Source: Knoellia sinensis KCTC 19936
GTDB lineage: Bacteria > Actinomycetota > Actinomycetes > Actinomycetales > Dermatophilaceae
Direction: 5' to 3'
Assembly: GCF_000768705.1 (NCBI RefSeq)
Contig: NZ_AVPJ01000007.1
Location: forward strand, 62,001 to 126,000
DNA: 64,000 nucleotides
Part shown: one piece after another, positions 57,097-64,000 of the stretch
Numbering within the stretch: the stretch's first letter is position 1
Layout of the letters: each line of letters starts with the position of its first letter
The notes under the pieces: model-generated
Database searches by the model: none
Seen by the model: only the letters and a program-made list of their open reading frames with translations
What the model was told of the DNA's origin: nothing
Program-made: the position numbers and the translations under genes

Positions 57097-58746
57097 GTGC
57101 CGTCGAAAACGCCACGCCAGCTGAGAGTTCCCATTGGACTCCTCGTGCGTGTCTGTCTGGCCGCCATCGCGGTCCTCCTGAACCACACCGCGACGGGGTC
57201 GATGGGACTCCTCCCGTGGGCGTTATTGGTCGTACTCGTCGACATCACGGCCTCGTATCTCTTGGACGGACCGGTGCCGATCCTGCGTTCACGTCACCTG
57301 GCGGAGTGGACGGTCGTCGCGGTTGCGGGGTTGGCGAGCGCTGCGGCGGTGAGTGCCGGTCCCGGGGCACTCGTTCTGCTGCTCGTCCCAGCGGCGATGG
57401 CCGGGCAGCGACTCCGTCCGCTGGGCGCTGGGTTGGTCACAGCGCTCGTTCTGGTCTTGACCCTCCTCATAGCGTCGCGAACTGACCTCCTGACTTCGCC
57501 CCAAGCCATCACCTTCCAGCAGCGTGTTGGGCTGGTGTCGATCGGCGCGTTCCTCGTCGCGTGGGCCTTCGCTTCGCGGCACGCAAGGACTGACGAGGGG
57601 CAGCTGCGTGCAGGTGAGGCCGCGGAGATGCTGGAGCACCTCACCCACTTGGCGACGGGCTTCAATCGTGGATTCGACGGACCTGCTCATGCTGAGGACG
57701 CCCTATCGCACTTCGTACGCGAACTATCCGCGGAAAGTGGCCAAGTGAGTGTGGCTGACCCCGACGGCCGAGCCCAGACGTGGGCCCTGTCAGGTAGCTG
57801 GGGTGAACAGTGGCCGGAAGTCGACACGCCCGACTCCCCCTTGGCCATGGTCTGGGAGGGCAAGGCCATAGCGATCCCGCAGTGGCAGGACTCGCGTGGC
57901 CGGGTCAGGGCTCTTCTGGCAGCACCTCTGTCGGCGAGGGACGGCTCGGTCATCGGCCTCCTGATCGCGAGCCGGCAGACCAACCGACCGTTCACCGACG
58001 CCGAGGTGGCGTTGGGCAGGCGGGTCGCCCGCCACCACGAGACGTTCATCGAACTGTCCTCCCTGTTCGCCTGGCTGCGGGATCAAGCCCTCTTCGAGGA
58101 GCGTGACCGGCTCAGCCGTCAGATGCACGACGGGATCGGCCAGGAGATCGCCGCCTTGGGCTATCAGCTCGACGCGGTGAGGATGCTCGTGCAGGAGCGC
58201 GAGCCTGACCTCGAACCCCTCATCGCGCAGGTGCGGTCGAGCTTGTCGGAGGTCGCGTCGGACGTGCGTCTGCACATCACCGACCTGCGGCGCCGGGTGC
58301 CGTCGGTGCCGCGCGCCCACCTGGCCATCGAAACCCGGCTGGCAGCCTTCCGAGCTGCTACGGGTGTCCCGACCGTCGCCGCGCTGGGAGCCACACCGAA
58401 GGATCTCGGCACGGGTGCAGAGCTGGCGCTGTACCGCGTCGTCAACGCGGTCCTTCGGGATGCCGCAGAATGCGATCCGACAAGAGTCTCGGTGCAATTG
58501 CAGACCCGCGCCGACACCGTCACCCTTGTCGCCTCCCACAATGGTGCGACACATCTGACGTTGGAGAGCCTGCTGCCGCATACAGCCATGGTTCCTCGTG
58601 CCGATGTCTCGCTTCCCGAACGCTCAGAGGACGGCGTTGTGGTGCGGGTGGTACTTGTCGTGCCCCTTGAACCGAGTGATCCCACGCCTGACCGGAAAGG
58701 GCCGAACCGGGGCGCTACGGTGACCGGGGCAGTGAGTGCTCGCTGA
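57097..58746 (+). CDS. NarL-type sensor histidine kinase with degenerate ATPase domain
   Basis: The 549-residue protein has several membrane segments in the first 160 residues. A GAF-like region follows at about 200-330. A HisKA_3 helix carries the phosphoacceptor His344 (SRQMHDGIGQEIAALGYQLD). The last 150 residues should be HATPase_c. The N box reads LYRVVNAVLRDAAE, where the usual Asn is Asp, and no DxGxG box or ATP lid is visible. It may bind ATP poorly or act as a phosphatase. GTG start chosen, with AGGAG upstream. Regulator genes flank it on both sides. Confidence 0.82.
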   Translation: MPSKTPRQLRVPIGLLVRVCLAAIAVLLNHTATGSMGLLPWALLVVLVDITASYLLDGPVPILRSRHLAEWTVVAVAGLASAAAVSAGPGALVLLLVPAAMAGQRLRPLGAGLVTALVLVLTLLIASRTDLLTSPQAITFQQRVGLVSIGAFLVAWAFASRHARTDEGQLRAGEAAEMLEHLTHLATGFNRGFDGPAHAEDALSHFVRELSAESGQVSVADPDGRAQTWALSGSWGEQWPEVDTPDSPLAMVWEGKAIAIPQWQDSRGRVRALLAAPLSARDGSVIGLLIASRQTNRPFTDAEVALGRRVARHHETFIELSSLFAWLRDQALFEERDRLSRQMHDGIGQEIAALGYQLDAVRMLVQEREPDLEPLIAQVRSSLSEVASDVRLHITDLRRRVPSVPRAHLAIETRLAAFRAATGVPTVAALGATPKDLGTGAELALYRVVNAVLRDAAECDPTRVSVQLQTRADTVTLVASHNGATHLTLESLLPHTAMVPRADVSLPERSEDGVVVRVVLVVPLEPSDPTPDRKGPNRGATVTGAVSAR

Positions 58747-58775
58747 AGGAACGTACGACGGAAGGGGTTGGCCCG

Positions 58776-59405
58776 ATGGCGATTCGAGTGCATCTGGTCG
58801 ATGATCACGCGGCCATCCGACAGGCAATGGCCCATCTCATCAACGGCGAAGATGGACTCGAGGTGGTGGGCCAGTCAGGCAGTCTCGTCGAGGCGCGCAG
58901 CGCAAACCCGGGGAGCCGTGCCGACGTCGTAGTCATTGACGTCAATCTCCCCGATGGAAGTGGACTCAATCTCGTCAGCGAACTGCGTGTCGCCTCCGAA
59001 CAGCTTGGTCTCGTGGTCCTCACCATGCTCGATGACGACGACACCCTGATACGCGCGCTGGACAGTGGGGCCTCGGCGCTCGTCCTCAAGACTGCACCCG
59101 CCGAACATGTATTCAGCGCCATTCTCCATGCCCACCGTCAACCCGGCGCGTTCAGCGCCGAAGGCTTGTCCGCGGCTTTGCAGCGTCGCCGCAGCGCCCC
59201 TGCCGACCTTCTGACGCCGCGCGAGCGAGAGGTCGTTGCTGCCCTGCTTGCGGGCCATTCCGTAGACCAGGTCGCCGCGCGGCTCTACATGAGCCGCTCG
59301 ACGGTCAAGACCCACGTGAGCAAGGTTTACGACAAACTCGGTGTGCACAATCGCGCGGGCCTGGCTGTGCAGGCACAGAAGCACGGCATCTTGCCAGACC
59401 CCTGA
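58776..59405 (+). CDS. LuxR/NarL-type response regulator
   Basis: The 209-residue protein has a receiver (IRVHLVDDHAAIRQAM, phosphorylation site VVVIDVNLPDGSG, VLTMLDDDD, LVLKTAP). A LuxR-type HTH follows (LLTPREREVVAALLAGHSVD to VKTHVSKVYDKLGVHN). It lies 29 bases after the kinase gene, making it the likely partner. It ends 11 bases from the convergent tadC gene, so the pair may control the Tad operon, although no binding site was seen. Confidence 0.92.
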   Translation: MAIRVHLVDDHAAIRQAMAHLINGEDGLEVVGQSGSLVEARSANPGSRADVVVIDVNLPDGSGLNLVSELRVASEQLGLVVLTMLDDDDTLIRALDSGASALVLKTAPAEHVFSAILHAHRQPGAFSAEGLSAALQRRRSAPADLLTPREREVVAALLAGHSVDQVAARLYMSRSTVKTHVSKVYDKLGVHNRAGLAVQAQKHGILPDP

Positions 59406-59416
59406 CGGAGCGTCGA

Positions 59417-60325
59417 TCAAAGGCGTCCAGAGAAGGCTTCCATCATCTGGATCACGCCGGGGCCCATGACCACGATGAAGAGCACCGGGAGAATGCACAG
59501 CATCAGCGGGAAGAGGATCTTGACTGGGACCTTCTGAGCCTTCTCCTCGGCGAGCTGCCGCCGCACCAGCCTCATCGTCTTGGCCTGCTCGCGGAGCACG
59601 CCGGCGATGGGGACTCCGAGGCGATCCGCTTGGACGAGGGCGCTGACGAAGTTCTTGAGCTCGGCCACCGAGGTACGATCCGCCAGCGCCGAGAAGGCGT
59701 CAGCGCGGCTCTTGCCCAACTGGATCTCCGAGATCACCCGAGCGAACTCGCCGGCGATGGGTCCCTCCACGGAGCGCGCGACTTGGAGGAGTGCTGCGTC
59801 AAAACCTTGGCCTGCTTCTACGCACACGGTGAGCATGTCCAGAGCGTCGGCCAGACTGCGCTGCACGGCATCCTTGCGGCGCAGTGCCACGTTGTATAGC
59901 AGCACGTCGGGAAGGAAAAACAGGCCTGCGCCGAGGACCGCCGACAGGAACAGACTCTTGATGGTGAGCCCGCCACCGTAGACAAGGCCCAACAGAGCGC
60001 CCACGAGAAGAGCCGCACCCTTGGCACCCATGATCCGCTCAACGGGCCACGCCGGTGGGTTGCCGATGCGGTCCAAACGGCGAGCAATCCGGTCGGTGGT
60101 TCCGGCGGGGGACAGCCTTGTTGCCAGGCCGCGGGTGGCGTCGAGGAGAGGGATGAGAATTCGGTCTCTGCCACTCAACTCGGCCTTCGCGACCTCCCTC
60201 CGGTCGAGGCTGTGCTCGATGAGGACGAGTGAACGGGCCACACCCGTGGGTCCGCCAGTGGACAGTGACACGGCCAGGACGCCGATGGCCGCCAGGATGA
60301 TCCCGAAACCCAGTACGAACAGCAT
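59417..60325 (-). CDS. tadC: TadC-like type II secretion F-family protein
   Basis: This 302-residue inner-membrane platform protein of a Tad/Flp pilus has one N-terminal and several C-terminal hydrophobic segments (VLGAGLFFLPDVLLYNVALR, PVKILFPLMLCILPVLFIVV). The T2SSF core between them contains LADALDMLTVCVEAGQGFDAA. The ATG overlaps the tadB stop by one base (TGATG). Last gene of the tad operon in this window. Confidence 0.9.
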   Translation of the reverse strand: MLFVLGFGIILAAIGVLAVSLSTGGPTGVARSLVLIEHSLDRREVAKAELSGRDRILIPLLDATRGLATRLSPAGTTDRIARRLDRIGNPPAWPVERIMGAKGAALLVGALLGLVYGGGLTIKSLFLSAVLGAGLFFLPDVLLYNVALRRKDAVQRSLADALDMLTVCVEAGQGFDAALLQVARSVEGPIAGEFARVISEIQLGKSRADAFSALADRTSVAELKNFVSALVQADRLGVPIAGVLREQAKTMRLVRRQLAEEKAQKVPVKILFPLMLCILPVLFIVVMGPGVIQMMEAFSGRL

Positions 60326-62301
60326 CAGACCTCCACCTTGACCGTTTTCGACATCCAGAACGTGCCGACTGCCAGGAGGGCCACAGCGGCGAGAGTCATG
60401 AGCAGCCCGAGGGGCGTCGTCCACAAGAGAGCCACGTAAGGCCGGTTCACCATCAGCATGTAGACGAAGAGCCCGATGGGCAGCGCAATCAGGATGTAGG
60501 CGGACAGCTTGCCCTCCGCCGAGAGTGCCGCGACGTGCCGCGTCAAGGAGTGCCGATCTCGGATCGTCTGGGCCGTTGTCCTGAGAGTCTCGGCCAGGTT
60601 GCCGCCGACCTCGCGTTGAATCTTGATGGCCATCGCTGTCCAGCGTGTGTTCTGACTGTCCATGCGCTCGCCGACGCGCTCCAGCGCGTCGGCGACCTCA
60701 GCACCGATGCGGGCCTCGGCGAGGGCACGGGAGAATTCCTTGGCCAGCGGGTCGGCCGAGTCCTTGGCGACCGCGTCGAGGGCCTGATGCAGGCTGAAGC
60801 CAGCCCCCAGACTGCTCGACACGAGCATCAGCGCGTCAGGCAGCTGGTTGTCGAACTGCTTGGCCCGGCGTGCGGCGAGGATCCGGAGGACGATGGCCGG
60901 AAGCAGAATCCCGAGCAGAATTCCAAGGATGAGGCCAATCCACCCGCCCATCAGGAGGAAGCCCATCGAGGCCACCACGACGATCGCCACCATCCTGATG
61001 ACCCACCACTCGCCGGCCCGGAACGGCAGGTCGGCTCGCTCGATGAGAGCCATGGTCTTGCCCGTGGACTTCCTATCGGCCATGCGCTTGTCGCCGAAGG
61101 CCACAAGGCTCGTCGTGAGGGCGCTGGGCGATCGATCGCGCCGAGCGCGCGCCGTGATCTCCCGTTCGGGAAGGTAGACCTCGACGCCGGCGACGCGCTT
61201 CGATCGCTTCGACTGGAATGCCGGAGCGAGGAGTGCGGCCACGAGACCGAAGAGACCCAGGAACAGTGCGCCGATCGCAGCAGGGAGCATCCAAGACATA
61301 GCCGGCGCCTCGAACTGCGCGGGAGCGCCGTTCGTGGGAGGTGTCCCGCCGGCCGGGGGGTCAGTCGGGCTGCTGGTACGCAGGTTGCCGAGGTCGACGT
61401 CAGTCACCGCCCGAAACGGTTGGGGTCCGACGCTGCCTGACAACACGAGTTGCTGGCGCCCGGCCAAGCTGGCCGGTGGCGTCAGGCGCCACCTGACCTG
61501 GTTGTCCAGCGTCTTCGCTGCCGCCGTAAAGGCTGCCGTGACTGCCTTGTCATCGCCGGCCTGCACGACGGAGCCACCGCCGGCGGCTGCGAAGCGGTCG
61601 AGCACCTTGGTGTCGGTCTCATCGGTGTTGAACGCCACGACCTCAGCTCGGATCCCGCCCTTCGTCAGGGTCGCGACGGCCGCCTCCGCATCCCTTGCCT
61701 TGTTCTTGGCCATCGTGTCCCCGCCGTCGCTGAGCAGGATGACGCTTCGCTCGCCGCTCGGCCCGAGAGCCTTGGCTGCTGTCTGGATCGCAGCGTAGAG
61801 CGCCGTCTCGCCGTTGGACTGCAAGGCGTCCACGGAACGACCCAGCCGGGCACGGTCAACTGTGAGGGGCACGTCCACTCCGGACGTGTTCGCAAAAGAG
61901 ACGAGCCCCACGAGAACGTCCTTGGGTGCCGCGGCAATGAACGACTTCGCCGCTGAGCGGGCTGTTCGCATCCCTTCCTCGCCCATCGACCCGCTGGTGT
62001 CAACCACAAGCATCGCCCGCCGAGGTGTCCGGCTGATGGGTTCGAGCGCAACCGTCACGGACTGGTCACCCAGCGTGCCCGTCAGGCTTGAGGCGTTGAT
62101 CTCGGCGTCGGACCGACCGGCGCGAACCGTGAGCACTCCCAGGACGTCGTCGCCGGCGCGCGTCACATCGCTCAGGGTGGCGGGCAGGGGTCCCGACGGC
62201 TCAGCCGCAACCCCAGGAGCCATCCACCCCAAGAGAATGGACGCAACGAGGGCTGCGAGAGGGCCCGAAGGCCGACCCCAGTTCATCTGGCGAGAAATCA
62301 C
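60325..62301 (-). CDS. tadB: VWA-TadB fusion: von Willebrand A domain plus T2SSF domain
   Basis: The 658-residue protein begins with a signal-like hydrophobic segment. A VWA domain follows (about 90-270) with the MIDAS sequence VDTSGSMG and ILLSDGGDTM. After a Pro/Thr linker and a membrane segment (about 335-360) comes a TadB-like F-domain (from about 435) containing LPDALMLVSSSLGAGFSLHQA. Ordinary TadB has about 300 residues, so this is a clear fusion. The VWA part should face outside and may bind a pilus or matrix partner. GTG start overlaps the tadA stop (GTGA). Confidence 0.88.
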   Translation of the reverse strand: MISRQMNWGRPSGPLAALVASILLGWMAPGVAAEPSGPLPATLSDVTRAGDDVLGVLTVRAGRSDAEINASSLTGTLGDQSVTVALEPISRTPRRAMLVVDTSGSMGEEGMRTARSAAKSFIAAAPKDVLVGLVSFANTSGVDVPLTVDRARLGRSVDALQSNGETALYAAIQTAAKALGPSGERSVILLSDGGDTMAKNKARDAEAAVATLTKGGIRAEVVAFNTDETDTKVLDRFAAAGGGSVVQAGDDKAVTAAFTAAAKTLDNQVRWRLTPPASLAGRQQLVLSGSVGPQPFRAVTDVDLGNLRTSSPTDPPAGGTPPTNGAPAQFEAPAMSWMLPAAIGALFLGLFGLVAALLAPAFQSKRSKRVAGVEVYLPEREITARARRDRSPSALTTSLVAFGDKRMADRKSTGKTMALIERADLPFRAGEWWVIRMVAIVVVASMGFLLMGGWIGLILGILLGILLPAIVLRILAARRAKQFDNQLPDALMLVSSSLGAGFSLHQALDAVAKDSADPLAKEFSRALAEARIGAEVADALERVGERMDSQNTRWTAMAIKIQREVGGNLAETLRTTAQTIRDRHSLTRHVAALSAEGKLSAYILIALPIGLFVYMLMVNRPYVALLWTTPLGLLMTLAAVALLAVGTFWMSKTVKVEV

Positions 62302-63680
62302 GGGCCAACTCCGCGGACGAACAGGTGTGGGGGCAGTTCGACACCATGATCTGCAAGATCCTGCGTGAACTTGGGCCGCAGACCCGTGCTGACGAGATGA
62401 CCCAGGAATCGGCCCGACTGGTCCCGCCCAGCGGCATAGTCGAAGGTGAAGAGATCCTGCATGGTGACGACGTCGCCTTCCATGCCGACAACTTCCGTGA
62501 TGGCGACGATGCGCCTCGTGCCGTCCTTGAGTCGCTGCTGCTGGACGACGAGGTCGATACCGCTGGCGACCTGTTCACGGATGGCCCGGACGGGCAACTC
62601 AAGGCCGGCCATGAGGACCATGGTCTCGAGGCGCGACAAGCTGTCGCGTGGACTGTTGGCGTGCACAGTCGTGATCGAGCCGTCGTGCCCGGTGTTCATC
62701 GCCTGAAGCATGTCCAGGGCGGCACCGTCACGGACCTCACCCACGATGATCCGGTCCGGCCGCATACGCAAGGCGTTCTTGACGAGGTCTCGGATCGCAA
62801 TGGCGCCGCGGCCTTCGATGTTCGCCGGACGGGACTCCATCCGCAGGACGTGCTCCTGGTGGAGCTGCAGCTCTGCGGCGTCCTCAATGGTGATGATGCG
62901 CTCATCCTCAGGGAGGAAGGAGGAGACGACGTTGAGCGTGGTCGTCTTCCCGGAGCCGGTTCCACCAGAGATGATGATGTTGCGACGTCCAACAACGCAC
63001 GCGTGGAGGAAGTCGCGGACGGGCGCTGACATGGTTCCGAAGGCAATGAGGTCAGCGTCGGTGAACGGGTCCGTGGCGAACTTTCGGATCGTCAGCATCG
63101 CCCCATCGAGGGCGATCGGCGCGACCACAGCGTTGACGCGAGAGCCGTCGGGCAGGCGCGCATCTACCAAAGGGCTGGCCTCGTCGATACGGCGACCAAC
63201 GCGCGAGACGATCTTGTCGATCGTGCGACGAAGGTGAGCATCGTCAGCAAAGGTCGTCGACGCCGCGTGGATCTTGCCGAGGCGTTCGATGTAGATCTGG
63301 TCAGGGCCGTTGACCATGATCTCCGTGATGTCGGGGTCCCGAAGCAACGGCTCCAGTGGCCCATGCCCCAAGATGTCGTCCGAGACCTCTTGCGCGATTC
63401 GCGTGCGGTCGGCATGCGACAACGGCTTCTGTTCAGTCGCGATCACCTCGGACAGCGCAAGTCGCACGTTCGAAGCGATCTCGCCCTCGGTGAGGTGAGG
63501 GTCGTAGAGCTTGGCACCGAGAGACTCGAGAAGGGTCTGGTGGACGCGCCCCTTCACGCCCGCGAAGGGGTCCTCTCCACGGCGATGGCGGGCACGTCGC
63601 GTCGGGCCGGCGACGGTTTGATTGGGCTCGGCTGCAGACTGAGAACTGCGGGCACTGTCCAGGCGATCGGCGAGACTCAT
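62298..63680 (-). CDS. tadA: Tad secretion ATPase (CpaF/TadA family)
   Basis: This 460-residue hexameric ATPase powers Flp pilus assembly. The GSPII_E-type domain has Walker A GGTGSGKTTTLN, the Asp box ITIEDAAEL, Walker B region PDRIIVGEVRDGAALDML and the His box NTGHDGSITTVHANSP. The N-terminal basic region has RRARHRRGEDPFAGVK. The ATG overlaps the end of the upstream cpaE-like gene (63677). It is the central gene of the operon. Confidence 0.95.
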   Translation of the reverse strand: MSLADRLDSARSSQSAAEPNQTVAGPTRRARHRRGEDPFAGVKGRVHQTLLESLGAKLYDPHLTEGEIASNVRLALSEVIATEQKPLSHADRTRIAQEVSDDILGHGPLEPLLRDPDITEIMVNGPDQIYIERLGKIHAASTTFADDAHLRRTIDKIVSRVGRRIDEASPLVDARLPDGSRVNAVVAPIALDGAMLTIRKFATDPFTDADLIAFGTMSAPVRDFLHACVVGRRNIIISGGTGSGKTTTLNVVSSFLPEDERIITIEDAAELQLHQEHVLRMESRPANIEGRGAIAIRDLVKNALRMRPDRIIVGEVRDGAALDMLQAMNTGHDGSITTVHANSPRDSLSRLETMVLMAGLELPVRAIREQVASGIDLVVQQQRLKDGTRRIVAITEVVGMEGDVVTMQDLFTFDYAAGRDQSGRFLGHLVSTGLRPKFTQDLADHGVELPPHLFVRGVGP

Positions 63681-64000
63681 CGACGGCTCCTCAGCAGCCC
63701 GCGGCCCCGGCGACTCGGTTCTTCGCTGGAAGTCGAGAGGGGTTCAACCCGCAGATGGCGCTCGGCAAGGCTGCGGAGCGCAGCACTCACCGGGTGCTTG
63801 GGTGAGGTAAGGACAATCGCGTCACCCCGGTTGATGGACGCTGGTACATCCAAACTGTTCGGCACCGAGACGCCGATCGGGCGCTTGAGCACCGTCTCGA
63901 CGTCCTCAGCACGGAGGCCCACCTTGGCGTCTGCACGGTTGAGAACGATCACTCGGCTGTCCGCCGGGTGCCCGAGCAGGTCCAGCGTGTCGAGGGCGAG
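63677..64000 (-). CDS. CpaE/TadZ-like ATPase, C-terminal part (cut by window end)
   Basis: The frame is open to the end of the window. The last 107 residues read LALDTLDLLGHPADSR, then VIVLNRADAKVGLRAEDVE and PIGVSVPNSLDVPASINRG. These match the C-terminal half of CpaE/TadZ localisation ATPases of Tad pili. The N-terminal receiver-like region and P-loop lie outside the window. It overlaps the tadA start and is the upstream gene of the operon. Confidence 0.85.
   Translation of the reverse strand, partial: LALDTLDLLGHPADSRVIVLNRADAKVGLRAEDVETVLKRPIGVSVPNSLDVPASINRGDAIVLTSPKHPVSAALRSLAERHLRVEPLSTSSEEPSRRGRGLLRSRR

Overview
The window is about 70% GC, with tightly packed genes, many GTG starts, ATGA and TGATG stop/start overlaps, a WhiB1-type regulator, a PdtaS-type kinase, a large NAD-dependent glutamate dehydrogenase and a Tad pilus locus. 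All of this points to a high-GC Gram-positive actinomycete. The gene families and leaderless promoters look like the Micrococcales (Intrasporangiaceae-like), but that family-level placement is an inference from general impression.

Positions 1-13,277 hold the most unusual feature. A pirin-family gene on the minus strand has been cut in two. Its N-terminal 80 codons lie at 13,001-13,235 and its C-terminal 244 codons at 35-774. Between them sits a mobile element of about 12.2 kb. It has near-perfect 11-bp inverted ends (775-785 and 12,984-12,994) and a 6-bp core on each side (769-774 and 12,995-13,000). It encodes a Tn554-like trio: two tyrosine recombinases and a DUF6262/TnpC-like helper. Its cargo, on the opposite strand, is a secreted 2,283-residue RHS/YD-repeat polymorphic toxin followed by a small membrane protein that is the natural candidate for its immunity partner. 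Joining the two flanks restores an intact 324-residue pirin reading frame, including the expected WHPHRGFE motif.

Positions 13,340-26,263 are core metabolism. They hold mnmA and a cysteine desulfurase (tRNA 2-thiouridine), etfBA (electron transfer flavoprotein), a HAD-like protein with an altered nucleophile, an enoyl-CoA hydratase, a YbjN-domain protein, glgX, and a large FHA-FtsK/EccC-like ATPase without the rest of a type VII secretion locus. From memory, the mnmA-iscS-etfA-etfB order resembles Mycobacterium tuberculosis Rv3024c-Rv3029c.

Positions 26,397-54,900 contain whiB1-pdtaS, gdh, two small helical proteins, a DUF2505 protein, pruA, a DUF6912-like protein, a WS/DGAT acyltransferase, a lipoprotein beta-propeller and a TetR regulator divergent from a sterol-desaturase-like enzyme. 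These are followed by a SAF-domain/CpaE-like ATPase pair, a small HTH protein, a LysM membrane protein, an Rv3235-like protein, secA, a double GNAT protein, two small membrane proteins, a YcaQ-like protein, a NarL-type regulator, hpf and comF. The order whiB1/pdtaS ... WS-DGAT ... Rv3235-like, secA, hpf, comF resembles M. tuberculosis Rv3219-Rv3242c.

Positions 54,963-64,000 hold a polytopic membrane protein, a stand-alone receiver domain, a NarL-type sensor kinase with a degenerate ATPase domain, and a LuxR-type response regulator. They face a Tad operon on the minus strand (cpaE/tadZ, tadA, a VWA-tadB fusion, tadC), with cpaE cut by the window end. The adjacent two-component genes may control the Tad operon. 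I saw no tRNA, rRNA or CRISPR array.
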